NCBI GenBank assembly: GCA_020631735.1
Contig: CM036221.1
Location: forward strand, 8,289,381 to 8,353,380
Direction of reading: 5' to 3'
Length of the DNA: 64,000 bases
From: Saccharum officinarum
Lineage: Eukaryota > Streptophyta > Magnoliopsida > Poales > Poaceae
Translations under genes and position numbers: made by a program
The notes under the pieces: generated by a model
What the model was told of the DNA's origin: nothing
The model's input: the letters and a program-made list of their open reading frames with translations, nothing else
The model's database searches: none
In this document: piece after piece, positions 21,770-34,855 of the stretch
How positions within the stretch are numbered: the stretch's first letter is position 1
How the letters are laid out: each line of letters opens with the position of its first letter

Positions 21770-24700
21770 ATGGCGGCGGCGGCGAGGGCAAGGGCGGCGC
21801 TGCTGCCCTCCTCCTCCTCCTCCTCCTCCCCGTCGCCGCTGCTCCGCCTCCCGCGCCGCTTCCTCTCGCTCACCGCGACTCCCTACCCTCTCTACTACGA
21901 CCTCATCGTGCACCGCCCCGCGGACCCCAATCCCCCCAAATCCTCCGCCTCCGACGCCGCCGGGGCCGACCGCCAGCCGCAGCCAGCATCCGACGAGCAG
22001 CCGCTGGACCGCGCCAAGCGCCGGTACCTCCGCAAGCGCCGCAGCCGCCTCCTCCCCGACCCTGACGCCACCACCACCACCACCACCAAGCCCTCCTCCT
22101 CGTCGTCGGAATTCGTCGAGCTCCGGCCGGAGGTGGTGCACTTCCCGCGCCTGCACGCGCGCGAGGAGGCGCTCTACTTCCACGACACCTTCGCTATGCC
22201 GTGGGAGAAGGACAAGCACTACCGTATGCTCTACCGCCTGGAGAAGAAGTACTTCCCCCACCAGTCGCTCGACAACGCATTCGTCTCCGCTGACGCCGCC
22301 CCGGCCTCCGACGCCGACAGGAACCTCGTCTTCTTCGACGACGAGAAGAAGGAAGATGAGGGAGGGGAGCGGGTGGTCAGTAAGAAGGGCGGCGACAGCG
22401 ACGACAAAGGGGAGGTGCTGGAGAGGAAGGTGGAGGATTTCTTCAGGTCTCTGAAGAAGGGCCCTGGCCAAGCCGACACCAAGGCCAAGAGACCGGGAGC
22501 GGAGCCGCGGCAGGTGAAGCGCGAGGTGCCAAGGGAGGAGGAGCGGCCGCAGCCGTATCTGGTTACCAGGACCACGGAGCTGCCACCGAGGTGGGACGGC
22601 CCGGCCGGGACCGTCGTGCTCATCGACAAGCCCAAAGGTTATGCCTTTCCCGGTTTCCCCTCTCCTTTGGTGCATTGCAGGTTCTGGGATTCTCACCAAA
22701 ATGTGTCATCAGCAGTATTAGGTTCCCGTCTGTGTGAGATTACAGCAGTAGTATTTTAGCTACTTTTATCTGCACCACTGGAAAATTCCTCTTGTGAAAT
22801 GTGAGTGATTGGTGCAACAATTACATGGCAATCAGTCAGTGTGGCACTACTGCAGCTTTGCCCCAAGACAGGGCTCTGTATTGTGTTTCCTGTCAGGGCA
22901 GATAGTAATTAGTTAATTTGCTCTGTTGCCTTCAGTCCTGAACTATTTGTCTGAACTCGTCTTTCTTCTAATCTCAGGATGGACTTCTTTTACTGTTTGT
23001 GGCAAGTTGCGGCGCTTGGTGAAAGTACAAAAGGTGATATCAGGGTTTTTTTCACTGTATCTGAATGTAGCATTTGCCCTTAGCATTAAGTATATGTTTT
23101 GCAATATTTGTGTGGTCTCAGGTTGGACATGCTGGAACTCTGGACCCCATGGCAACTGGATTGTTGATTGTTTGTGTAGGAAAAGCAACCAAAATAGTTG
23201 ATAGGTAACATCATCTAATCTTTTGGGGAAAGCTTATTCTTGTGGATGCTGGGACAGTTGTCCTCTGGCTTACGCTTATCTTCAAATTTGCTCTGGTATA
23301 GACTGTATAGTAGGCTTTGGTGGAAAAATAAAATATGGACTCTAAAATAATTGTTTTGCATACTATCGCTACTTATCATCCCTCCATCTCTAGCATTTCC
23401 TGTATTTTTTTTCTTCTGAATGATCTCATGCTTCTGAAGCTACCAAGGAATGGTTAAAGGCTATAGCGGTGTTTTCCGACTTGGAGAAGCCACATCAACC
23501 TGGGATGCAGATTCACCAGTATGTATCCTAGCATCTCTACAATGGTCTGCTGGACATTCTTTTATTCGGGGGTTGCAAATGAATTTACATTATTGAAGGG
23601 ATTTGGGGAAGCATCACCAAATAACAACCTATTAGGTTCACAGTTAGTTATGCTTCTTTACAATGCTGCTGGAAATCTTAGTGAAAGATTCTATCCTGAA
23701 AAGAGGTTCGTCACTTATCAGCATATATTGTTTACATATCATTTAATTGGTGACTGTTAACTGTATTTTCACAGTTAATTATGCTTCTGTACAATGTTGC
23801 TGAGAAATCGTATTGAAAGATTCTATCCTAAAAAGAGGTTGATCACCTTATTAGCATATATAGTCTATATATAGTTTAGTAGGTGACTGTAAATTCTGCA
23901 AGCATTTGTTGATCCTATCTTTACAAATGTCAGAAATTACAAACTCTGTTTTCAGATCTCAATAGTTGATTGTGTTCAATCTTAACCTTTTCTTGATATA
24001 ATTAATTAAACCACTTGTGTTTTCCCAAATCTGATCCTGTACAGTTATTTTTTTGATATTAACTTTCATTTTAATTATCTATATTCTTACAATTCTGCTT
24101 AGATGATAGTAATGCTTTCCATCCTTCTATGATCAGATTATTTAGAGGGAACCATGGGAACACATCAAAGATGAAGATATTAGAAAGGCAGCAGCATCAT
24201 TCAAGGGTGAGATATGGCAAGTTCCTCCAATGTTTTCTGCCATTAAGGTACACTATTCTTGTACCTAAAGCTATTTTTCTATATATTTTCTTTAAAAGAA
24301 TGTTGCTAGAGTTGTTCGTGGGAGATGCATGTATGACAATCTGCTCGGCAGTTTTACACTTTTGGATAGTAAGCAACTAAACCACTAGAAGTATATTGTT
24401 CACCTATGAAGAGCAAAAAGGGAACTAGAAAGATAATGTGCATATAGGTTACTTTTGTCATACTATCTCTGGACTTGTCTGTGTACTGCTTCTGTAAATA
24501 ATGACATAAGGATATAGTTGGGTTTGGTCATTATACAGTTTGATATTACTGATCTTCCATGTGCTGTCACACTGCCTATTACTCAAAGTTAATTAACCAT
24601 GAAACCACAAGTTCACAAGTTGTGTTATTTCCTAAACATGTATGACAAATTCACAAGCTCACAATTGTAATCAACGATGAAATCAGGTTGGTGGTGAAAA

Positions 24701-25946
24701 GATGTATGACAAAGCAAGAAGGGGTGAAACAGTAGAGCTTTCACCAAGACGTATATCAATATACCAATTTGATATTGAGCGCAGTTTGGAAGACAGGTGT
24801 TCTTACACTCCTCTTTCCCTACCTTTGAATTCATAGCAGATAATAAATATCTGGTCAGTGTTCATATGATTACTTGTACTCCTCTTGATGATTGATTTTT
24901 TTTGGGTTGCATTCTACAGACAGAATTTGATATTTCGAGTTACTTGCTCAAAAGGAACATATATTCGGTCCCTATGTGCGGACTTGGGTAAAGCACTTGG
25001 AAGGTTTGCACAATTATTCTTCTGTTAGTCTTATTTTCTGTTTTCTTTCTGTGTGTGCAGTCTGCATAAATGATAAATGAACATCAACATGTATAATGTG
25101 CTCTAAGTGATATAGTGTCAGGATTACATTTAGATTTCCTTTTCAGGTTTCTATAAATGTTTCAGTTGTTAGGATTGTGCAATATCCTTTCACTTACTGT
25201 CATCCTTTTATGGGCAAGTTACTTTATGTGTCCAGTGGAGTTCTAATTGCATTGAACACCATAAGCCTAAAAGTCTGCGGCAAGTTACTTTTTTGGACCT
25301 ATGCTTATGCACCTTGCTTATACTTGCTCTGGCAAAGATTTAACCAAGTGTACCATTCTTGGCCAATTCGCATACATACTAATAGTACTCACTTGGAACT
25401 TACCCTTACTAACAGGTCCAAGTTTGATATTCATATTTCACAAGTATTATTTTCATGTCTTTGGGCTGGAAGTTTTTTTGTTTAAAAAAAATAACTTAGC
25501 TATTTTACTGAAGTTGGCTAGTTTCATGTATTTGTTGCACTGAACCCAAATGCTTGTTCCTCCACTTTTTTTCTGGATGTAGTTTAAGATATTACTCTTG
25601 TCGTTTAATTGTAGAATAACCCCATGTCTTTTTCCCCCCATTTTCATTCAGTTACTGTTCTTATCCATCGACATCTCTTTTATGCTAATATATTTCGGTG
25701 ACCAAATTCAGTCTATACATTTTCCTGCAGCTGTGCTCATTTAACTGCCTTGCGGAGAGACTCAATAGGTAATTTTCTGTTATGTGCCTCTCGGCTACTG
25801 TCTACTTGGTCCAACTGTAGTTGTAGTCAAGTGAAAATTTGTTGCTTGTGAAGGCTTCTAAGGCTTACTTTGCAGGTGAATACTCGGTCAATGATGCTTG
25901 GAACTTCGATGAGCTTGAGCAACAAATCAACAACGGATATTTATGA
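21770..25946 (+). CDS. tRNA pseudouridine synthase, TruB family (nine exons)
   Basis: The enzyme makes pseudouridine 55 in the T-loop of tRNAs; the long, basic N-terminus suggests an organelle protein. Exons: 21770-22637, 22978-23033, 23122-23204, 23440-23518, 24137-24247, 24687-24796, 24920-25003, 25731-25768, 25876-25946; all introns are GT-AG and the total is 1500 bases. ATG 21770 is chosen for its GCCATGGCG context; an in-frame ATG at 21704 is possible. About 290 poorly conserved residues precede [13 protein letters not shown]. Family motifs follow: [15 protein letters not shown] with the catalytic Asp (exon 3), [13 protein letters not shown] (exon 4), [20 protein letters not shown] (exons 5-6) and [19 protein letters not shown] (exon 7). 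Anomaly: exon 5 opens ATT ATT TAG, a stop where a Gln codon is expected. Splicing nine bases later, using that TAG as acceptor, keeps frame and skips it. Confidence 0.85.
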
Positions 25947-26316
25947 TCATTGGTTAAACCTGCCTTGCGGACTCTGGAGGATGCGAGCTAGGTTTACGTG
26001 CGCCTTGCAAGTTGCAACCAGTGGCCATGTCAGATGTCACCAATTATACACGAGTAGAAATTAAGTCAACAGTGAAGTGGTACCTTTAGTAGACATCCAG
26101 AAAAGGGCATCCATGCATATCAGATGTCCCAAGGCTGTCAGCACGTGTTGGGCGGAACTGAAGAGATGCAAATCCAATTCAGTTCATCCTCGATTTGTAG
26201 AGGAACTCGAAGCTTGTCTTCTTCTGATGAGCTCGACAATGATGACTTGCCCTTGGGCTCCATCAATTTAGTCGTTTGGGCTGTAGTGTTAAGATTTTTT
26301 TTGGCGTTTTCCCTTT

Positions 26317-26322
26317 AATAAA
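26317..26322 (+). terminator. Putative poly(A) signal of the TruB gene
   Basis: AATAAA lies about 370 bases after the TGA, in a T-rich context before the next transposon. The match is exact but unproven as the site used. Confidence 0.45.
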
Positions 26323-26431
26323 CCGGGCATTCCTTATAAATTGGGAAATTTCTGTTTTTTTTTACCTATCGTGGATTGCAGGAACTACCTGCCCTTTTCC
26401 GATGCTGCTTCGAAAAAAGTCAGATACAGAA

Positions 26432-27731
26432 CGGAACGTCTAGCATCCGGACGGCCGCGCATGATACGCCTGCTTCACGTGGTGCCTGTTTTGCTGTGTT
26501 CCGCACTCGCACCATGATCTGCGTCGCTCTATGACCCGCGTGCGCTTCGTGTCCCGTGCCCGCACCCTGGTGCCTCTGAACACCCACACGCATGCAGGCG
26601 GGTCTAGCGGTTGCATCAGGGGGCTGTTGCAGATATGTTTCATTGCAACATATGCAACACCAAGATTTACTTATGTAACATCTAGATAACATATTTGCAA
26701 TATGCGTTGAAAAACAATTCAAACACTTGCAACATACGTCTGAAACATCAGCAAAACACATGTGTAGCTATTACAAAACATACACAACATCTAGATAAAA
26801 CATTTGCAACAAATGTGTGAAACATATGCTAACATCCGGATGAAACACACTTGCAACATGTCTGAAAAAATAGATAAAACATTGGAGGACAGATGCTTGC
26901 AATATATGTGTACAACCATTGCAATATATGCAACATAACGATCTACTTTTGCAACATTTATATTAAACACTTGAAACATACATATAAACACATCAGAAAC
27001 ATTTGGAATATACACTTGCAACATGCATCATATCCCGTCGCTGCCAGATGCCCGCGGGCCTTGCTATTGGCAACCTTTTTGAGTGCCTGATGCCTGCAAC
27101 CACAGACCCGCCGAGCAATTGCATCCTCGTTAGCGCTGTTGGCCGAGTTGCCCCGAATAGGTATGGTGCCCCTGCTCGATCTCGTACGCATCGTCGGAAA
27201 CTGTCGTCGAGGGAGGAAGGGAGCACGAGGTGCAAACAGAGAAGCCCACTTCGAGTATGGCCACTTGGATCCCGTGATGTCACGAGCTGAGGTCAATAGC
27301 GGCGAGGACCTTTTGGTGGGGAACGTCAGCGTCGGTAGCACGGAGGCGGAGTGGGCGTGGGTGGTAGACACGGCTGATGGCGCTGAGCTGAGCGGCATGG
27401 GGCGCACTAGAGGCGTAGTGGGCATGGGGTGGGAGAGCAGACGCGGAGGCGGGATGGGAGGAGTAGGGGGTGGGGCACACTGGAGGTGGAGTGGTGTGGG
27501 CGGCAGATGCGGCGCCAAGTCGCGCAGGTAGGGATGCCGCGCGCGGCACACGACGATGAGGCGGAGTAGGGTAGGCGCCCGATGTGGTGAAGCGAGTGAG
27601 GACTTTGTTAGGGATTTAAGTTCGGATTTTTGTCGCGGGCGGTGGAGAAAGCATCGGCGTAGAGGAGTAGGCTTGTTGCCTATAGGACTCGATCGCTTCG
27701 CATGCCTAGGAATGGCACCGAAGCATTATGG
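26432..27731 (+). mobile_element. Mutator-like non-autonomous element, copy C
   Basis: The flanks GATACAGAA (26423-26431) and GATACAGGA (27732-27740) differ at one base. The left end carries CGTCTAGCATCCGGACGGCC and the right end GCATTATG, both as in the sister copies. The GCAACAT/GAAACACTTG array is at 26635-27030 and the GC-rich arm at 27040-27700. The element sits just downstream of the TruB gene. Confidence 0.65.
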
Positions 27732-27787
27732 GATACAGGAGCTCCTTTGCATTTATTTGAACCCTGTATCTGCACCCTGTGCTATCA

Positions 27788-27962
27788 GGCCAGTCTCAGT
27801 GGGGGTTTCATGATTCAGTTTCCAACACATCCATATTTTAGAAACAGTGCAGAAGAGTTTCATCCCCATGAAACTCTTATCATCTCTCACTTCATCAATA
27901 CGGTGCCACATCAGCACATTTAATGTCCATGAAACTCTGATGAAATCCCATTGAGACTGGCC
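27788..27962. mobile_element. Short MITE with TCA duplication
   Basis: The left end GGCCAGTCTCAGTGGG matches the complement of the right end, GGCCAGTCTCAATGGG, followed on both sides by a TTTCATG-type motif. TCA flanks it (27785-27787 and 27963-27965). Remnants of a related element appear near 58245-58345 and 59815-59940. Confidence 0.7.
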
Positions 27963-27965
27963 TCA

Positions 27966-28102
27966 GGTAACACCCGCTGTCGTTTGCAGTCATCACCTGT
28001 CGTCTAAACTCTGACAACCCACAATGACGGGCTAGCACAATGGTAACCCGTGTGTTATTTGTCGTGCCCCACACCAGCTTCACGACCAGCTTGCCACGTT
28101 GA
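27966..28102. other. Short spacer
   Basis: Between the MITE and copy D; no feature was recognised. Confidence 0.4.
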
Positions 28103-28661
28103 GTCCATGCTTGTGGTTAGGGCGTCCTTTGGTCCGGACACTTGCGTCGCTGAGCCTCGAAGTCTGCCCGAACGGCCCAACAATCTCACTTGCACCCATC
28201 TCATGTTGCTAAAAAAATCTCCGCTCTCACTTTCCTCAATTTTGTAGTCTCTGTTCTCGTATCACCGCCATGCTCGCAATGTCGCCTCATGCAGCAGAGA
28301 GAACGTGCCACCGTGCCAGCACTACTACAGCGTGCTACATCGTGACCGTGCCACCGCGGCATGCTCCACCACGCTCGACCGACCTCCATCCTCCCTCTCT
28401 GCTGCACCCGAGCTCTGCCGCCTGTCTTTCTCACTCTCCACCGCACTCACAAGCCGTCGCGAGGCCTTCTCCACCGGACCTATCGTGGCCTTCTCCACCG
28501 GAGCAGCGAGCTCCGCGCCATCAGCGAGCTCTACACCGGTGAACTCCACGCTATGACGAGCCTCCATTCCCATGCAGCAAGGAGATGTTGCGTGAAAACG
28601 CATGTTGCAAACATACGTTTTAGGTGCTTCATATGTTTCAGAGGTATGTTGTAAGTGTTTT

Positions 28662-30306
28662 TGAAAGGATCAAGATTGCCAAAAGGGGGGGTGAATTGGG
28701 CTTTTCTAAAAATTAATTGCAAGAATTAAATCCTACAAGCCAAACTTCACCCCTAGTGCCTAATTGTGTTCCTTGTGTTTCTACCGATAAAAGTTTTGCA
28801 CCCTAAGTTCCAATCCTAGACTAGCAAGGCAATTCTAGGAAAGTAAACAAGCAATGAAAGTAATGCAAGAAAGTAAATGCTTGAAAGAAAGGGATAGGAA
28901 CACGGCGATGTTTTGCCGAGGTATCGGAGAGTCGCCACTCCCCACTAGTCCTCGTTGGAGCACCCGCGCAAGGGTGTAGCTCCCCCTTGATCCGCGCAAG
29001 GATCAAGTGCTCTCTACGGGTTGATTCTTCGACACTCCGTCGCGGCGAATCACCCAAAACCGCTCACAACTTGAGTTGGGTCACCCACAATCTCGTCGGA
29101 TGATCACCGAACTCCCAACCACTACCAAACCGTCTAGGTGATGGCGATCACCAAGAGTAACAAGCTAGAACTCTCACTTGACCACAACAAGTCTAATGAG
29201 AAGATGGATGTACACTTGCTAGAATCTTGTCACTAGAGAGGATTCTCAAACTTTGATTCGCAAATCTCAATCCTCACTATGGCTCTTGCACTCCCTTGCA
29301 CTTCAAAGGTGTTTCTCAGCTAAACAAATGAGCAAGAGACCTCTAAAAGAGGTGGAGGGGTTGTATTTATAGACCCCTCAGACAAATCCAACCGTTACCT
29401 TTCGAAACAGCCAGGCGCGCACTGACCGGACGCGCCTGTCGATATGACCGGACGCGCCGGTCGGTTGTAACGGTCGAAAACAGAAACTTGTACTGAGAGA
29501 CCGGACGCACCGATCTGTGCTGACCGGACGCGCCGGTCTGAGATGACCAGACGTGCCGATCAGGGATGATCGGACGCGTCCGATCATGCAAGAGCTCTCT
29601 GGAAATTTGACCTGACGCAATACCGCGTCCGATCATAGGTGACCGGACGCGTCAGGTCTCCGCTGGACCTTACTGGAACATGACCGGACGCGCCGGTCTT
29701 TTTCACAGTCGCGTCCGATCATTGCAGTTTACCCTCTGGAACACGTGTCAGCCTGACCACCGTGTCTGGTCCTCTCAAGGACCGCGTCCGGTCAGTCAGC
29801 CGAAAACGCAGTTAAGATTTTGTACTGACCGGACGCGTCCGGTCATGACCAGGACCGCGTCCGGTCAAAGGTAAACGGCTCAAACGTCTTCTAAACGTAA
29901 TGCAACTTGAACCAAGTCGCTTCTAACTGTACTCTGAGCTTTTCTCGAGCTACCTAGTGCTAAGTTTGACAAGTGTGCACCACACCTAAACATAAGACTC
30001 ACCTAGGTCAAGCTACTCGCTCATGCCCCTCTTCATAGTACGGTCAAAGGAAGAAACAAAGATCCTAACGACTATTCCAGATGTATCTCAACACCTTGAC
30101 ATCCAGAACTAACCGTCCTTAATCTTATCGTTGATCCTTTGAAAACCGAAACGATTTCCATCAAGGGACATGACTGCCATATTGCCCAAAGCAGTTATCA
30201 TCTCCATGACCTAACTTACCAACGTTTCTGCAAAACACACGTTAGTCATGGTAATTATGTGTTGTCATTAATTGCCGAAACCAACATCGGGGCCTAGATG
30301 CTTTCA
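28662..30306 (-). repeat. Sirevirus 3' LTR
   Basis: On the minus strand the LTR starts TGAAAGCATCTAGGCCCC and ends GATCCTTTCA, 1645 bp. It matches 40479-42089. It contains a cluster of CCGGACGCG palindromes (29420-29880). Confidence 0.9.
29420..29880. repeat. Palindromic CCGGACGCG motif cluster in the 3' LTR
   Basis: About 13-15 copies or half-copies of the motif occur; the best is the perfect 20-bp palindrome TGACCGGACGCGTCCGGTCA at 29826-29845. Sireviruses are known to carry repeated CCGGAC-type palindromes in non-coding regions; this appears to be a family-specific version. Confidence 0.75.
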
Positions 30307-30322
30307 ATCTCCCCCTTTTTGG
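30307..30322 (-). other. Sirevirus polypurine tract
   Basis: On the minus strand AAAAAGGGGGAGAT directly precedes the LTR start TGAAAGCATC, the expected plus-strand primer site. Confidence 0.8.
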
Positions 30323-30909
30323 TGATTGATGACAACACTTAGATTCAGAAGATATGAGTTAATGTTTTCGATCATGCTTGGTTCACATAAGCATAAAGCT
30401 GTAATCACAAGGGGTTAGACAATGCTTATGTGTTCCAAGCCAACTGAGTGTACTTATAAGATAAGACATGAAAAGTTAGTACACATAAAACATAGCTCAT
30501 ATGAAATCGGAGTAAGGTACGGAAGCACAACCTTATGAGCTATAAACAAACAAGTGACAAGATTTCAAGCTGTGATTAGATAAACCATAAAGACTTTAAG
30601 GTATCTCATAAGATCACATGTCACACGAATGCAATTACTATAAGGAAACATGATGCATGAGAGTAGCACACAAGAAAAGAACGAAAACCCTAAAAAAGAA
30701 CTCCCCCTAAGCTCCCACTGAATCTACTCTCTCTCCCCCTTTGGCATCAACCACCAAAAACTAATCTAAGGATCTGACGGGGGAACAGACGGAGTCGAGT
30801 CGGGTGCCGAGGAGCGCGGAGTGATCACAAACTGTGAGATATCTCCCTCGGACTCGGAGCTATCTGGCTGACCCTCTGAAGAAGCACGCGGTTGTGAAGT
30901 GGTCTGAGT
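30323..30909. other. Sirevirus 3' untranslated region
   Basis: Between the extra ORF and the polypurine tract. Mostly AT-rich with no open frame or repeat of note. Confidence 0.5.
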
Positions 30910-33260
30910 CTAATCAACAGGAACAGGTGCTACCGAAGAAGCGACAAGTGGAGCAGTCTCTGTGACCTGAGCCTGAAGTGAGCCAAAAGCTGGGGGATCT
31001 GTCGAGGCAACGGACGACGGAACAGTCTCTGTAGTGCCTATCCCTGTCGCTAGAAGGAGAACTGCCTCTGAACCTGACAACCCTGAAGAAGTAGCAGATG
31101 TGGTGTGCGAGGGTGTCGGCTGACCAGTTAACTCGCTATATGTGGCACTCAGATCAATGAACGGTGTGCCGGTCAACATGTGAGGGCGAGGCTGGTCTGA
31201 AGGAGTAAACCCCGTCTGAATGGGCGTGTAGCTCGGGGACTGGAATGACTGAGGAACCTGCAGCTGTGGAGATGTGAACTGAAAGCTCGGCTGATCCTGA
31301 CTTGAAGGTCCACTGAATGGTAAAGCTGAAGTCAGGATAGATGCAGGTGGAGGAGCCCCAACTGTGACTAGGTGACGCAGAAGATCCAAGTACTGCTGCT
31401 GGCTAGCTGCACTCTGTCGCTGCATCTCATACTGCTGACGCTACATCTCGACCTGTTGGTACTGTATCTCAAGCTGCTGTCTTTGGAACTTATCCTGTCT
31501 AGCCTGTATCTGTGCAAATGCAGCAGCTGTGTCCTGAGCCTGTCTCTGTAGCTGAAGCTCCTGTCGCTCCTGTGCCTGGGTCAGCCTCTCAAGTATAGCC
31601 ACCATGGCTGGGTCTGAGCGGAAGGCTGAACCAGAGCCACCGGCCTCGTGGTCGTGAGGCCGAGGAGACCGATACCTAGGGATGGGCTGATAGTCCTCGT
31701 CAGTGCTGTCAGAGGCCTCATCCTCAGCTATATCAGCGGGCTGAGCATCTAGATCTGCAAGTTCTGCCTTAGCAAGACCCAGTATGGTCGCATCCTGCTC
31801 AGCCGCTGTCTCAGGCACCTCAGGTCTCTCTCTCTCTGTCCTGGTGCAGGGGCCTGCTCTCTAGTAACTGAAGCCCATAGCTGACGAATATCATACTCAG
31901 GAAAAACAGTAGTGGTTTCAGTTATCTCAGCACTTATTTCTGAAGGTAGCTCAAGTGCAGATCTGATGATGAAACATATCCAATGAGCATAGGGCAGCTG
32001 ACGGTGTCCCTTGAAGCCTTCTGCTAGGGTGTCCTCCATCTCACTGACCATAAGATCCCAAATGTCAAAAGGTGTCTGTGAAAGAAGGTGGTGAACTACC
32101 CAAAGCTGCATCCTGGTGAGTCCCTCTCTTTAACCAAGTCTAGGAAGAAGAGTGCGTCTGACAATAGCATCCAAGACTCGGGCAATCGGTGTCAGACTGG
32201 CAGGTGTGCGACGAGACCCTTCGCCAAAAGGCTCACGAAAATATGGTCGGATCAGGTCTGTAGGTGGCATAGAACCGCCATGAGGGCGTCTAGGTGGAGC
32301 TGTCTGACCATAGCAGAGCTGGTGAATCTTTGTGTCTGAAGCTGGGAGTCTGAGAATCTCCCGTACTCTGGAGCTGTACAGTCTGCGGTCGCGGCCTCTG
32401 AATGCAAAGTGTATGAACTCATGGGCTGGATCAATCTATAAAGAAGCATAGAACTCCCTAACCCAAGTGCCGCAGTATGCACCTGTCCGTCCAAGAAAAT
32501 CTGACAGGCCTGGTAGATAGGACAGGTGCGGACGTAGCTGCTCACCCACTACCTCAATAAGTGACTCAATGCGATAGACCCTCTGTGGTCGAAAAGCAAT
32601 GCCACTGTCAACAAGAGCTCTGTAAAAATCCTCCTGGAGAGGAGTATAGAATCCCTCTGAAGCTTTGGAGTCTCTCTGAGGTGGGAACCACCGGCTGACC
32701 TCAACAAATCTCAAACTTTGCACCTGACGTGCAGTAGCACCTCTCAAGTCAAAGTCCTCAACTGGGGGTGTACCTCTAACTCTCGGAGGTGAACGTCCTC
32801 CACGACGCTGGCCCTCTGGCCTAGGAGTCACCTGAGTCCGTGTGCGTGTGGAGCGGCGATGTGATGGAGTCTGAGCTGCCTGTTCCGCTGTCCCCTCTGA
32901 AGGTGCTGCAGGTGGATCTACTGACATAGTATCTGCATCCATTGGCACTTTTGTGCTCTCAGTGGTCTCTGTACCAAGCTGTCGTCCTTCAAGATGAAAA
33001 CGATTGTCTCCAATGCGTATACCACTACTTCTGCTACCCCTCTCTACTGCATCTGCTGCATCTGCCACTGCCTGAGCTATCTCTGCATCAGTGAGAGTCT
33101 TCTTCTTCTTTCTGGCCATGATCTTTATGCGCTTTCCACGCGCAACCTCAGACAGACGAGGAGGACTATTGTCCCCGTCACTAGGAGCACCACCGGCATT
33201 CTTGCAACGAACCATGCTGTCACACTGTCGGAAAAACTCTGAAAGATGATGTACTGACAC
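30910..33260 (-). pseudogene. Extra 3' ORF of the Sirevirus (envelope-like position), broken
   Basis: The region between pol and the 3' LTR is mostly open. The first part (33260-32436) starts MSVHHLSEFFRQCDSM, has a basic ARKKKKT stretch, a proline/threonine-rich section and a conserved-looking block with FYRALVDSGIAFRPQRVYRI. The same frame resumes beyond a stop near 32437 and another near 32130. A frameshift near 31800 leads to a Gln-rich, probably coiled-coil segment (ERQELQLQRQAQDTAAAF) and a stop at about 31441, then a Ser/Pro/Thr-rich tail. Its place matches the envelope-like ORF of sireviruses, but no signal peptide or membrane segment was seen, so an envelope role is not supported by the sequence. 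Confidence 0.6.
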
Positions 33261-34022
33261 TCGAGAGCCTTGGCCTCAATCCATATCCGCAGGCTTGGCC
33301 TCGGATTCAACCAGCAGAACAGCAGACACCCCGACACACCGACAAAGTCGCTGAAAAAAAAACGGAATAGATGGATCTACTATAAGCAATATATATGATC
33401 TAAAGGTACGAAACCCTAGAGATAGCAAGCATATGAGGTAAGATATGAGATGACCGCGATAGCTACCTCGACGAGCGATGATCCGATGACCGGAAGACGA
33501 TCTCAACGTATTAGGGTTACCCGAAGACGGCGACCGAAACCCTGGAATACAATCGACGATCGAACGACAATTGAATTAGAAATTACCGGAAAATCAACGG
33601 TAAACCCTAATCCAAGGAGAAGATGTCACCTTGCGGAGACGGAGACGATGGTGAGGATTCGAAGATGAAAACCTAGCAACCTAGGGTTAGGGTTTGGGGT
33701 CTTGGCAAGGGCTTTGAAGATCATGCACGGCAAAAGGATCCTGACGAGAGGCTAGGGCGCAGGGGAGGTCGCCGTCGGTGAATCAACGGCGGCGCGGCTG
33801 TGGTGGCGGTGGCGCGTGCGCAGGGTGCAGCTACGGCGGAGGTGAGGGCGCGGCAGCGGCGAAGGTGAGGGCGCGGCGGTGGCAGAGGCGAGGGCACGGT
33901 GGCGGCGAAGGCAAGGACGCGGTGGCGGCAGAGGCGAGGGCACGGTGGCTGAGGCACGGGAGATTGGAAAAAGAAACTAGATCCAATCGTACGGTTGAAA
34001 GGGGGTGAGATCTGCTTTATGC
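33261..34022. other. Sirevirus spacer with GC-rich degenerate tandem repeats
   Basis: 33780-33960 is a series of GAGGGCGCGGCGG-type units of roughly 25-30 bp. Open frames across it on both strands are low-complexity and not called as genes. Confidence 0.45.
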
Positions 34023-34372
34023 GTGATGACCGGACGCGGTAGTCGAATGACCAGACGCGGTGGAGGCAGCGTCCGGTCACATTCCAGTAAGCTCCTGAAA
34101 TGACCGGACGCGTCCGATTATCCACGATCGGACGCTGACAGCGTCCGATTTTGATTTGCCCAGAAAACTGAGACGGATGACCGGACGTGGTGGTGGTTAC
34201 CAGGACCGGACGCTGTGGTCAACAGGGGCGCGTCCGGTGCAGAGTCCGGTCACTGGATCAGAAGATGGTCTTCAGGATGACCGGACGCGCTGGTGGTCGC
34301 CGGGACCGGACGCGGTGGTGAAGCAACACTGCGTCCGGCGCAGCGTCCGGTCCAGCGTCCGGTCACTGTTTT
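34023..34372. repeat. Internal palindromic CCGGACGCG motif cluster
   Basis: More than ten copies of GACCGGACGC or GCGTCCGGTC occur, interleaved with GGTGGT spacers. It is the same motif as in both LTRs but in a different arrangement. Confidence 0.7.
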
Positions 34373-34855
34373 TCACCCTTTTTCATTCCGAACTTAGACG
34401 CGACTGCTCCCAATCAAGTTCCAATTCAAAGAGACACAAAAAAAACACCAATTGGAACAAGATATGAGTGACCTCACTCAAACCCTCAAGTTTTTTAAAA
34501 TAGTTTGCCTTAGGCTAATATTATTTTTAGGAAAATAGGCAACAAACACCCGAGGAGCAGTGTATGGCCATGCAATAGAGCTTTTGAACCCTTGGGATCG
34601 TCAAAATGCTCTCTCTACCCATGGACGAACACAGAGGTTGCTCAAAACATAACCGAAAAGGAACGATAAAACAACAACCATGCATATGCAATGCAAAACA
34701 AGTAAAGCTAGGTTGCTTATCAAGTTTGATCCACGGTTAGGCTTCTTCACTCCTCCAAAGGAGGGTTATCATAACCATGTTAGTCAAGCCCTAGATGCAT
34801 TGCGGGTAATTAAACATGACATATAATACAATGCAATGCAAGGGACAACACAAGC

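Noticed and set aside
21725..22699. 324-codon open frame on the minus strand over TruB exon 1
   Set aside because: It is antisense to a GC-rich coding exon with clear sense-strand homology and spliced continuation; its composition is a codon-bias shadow.
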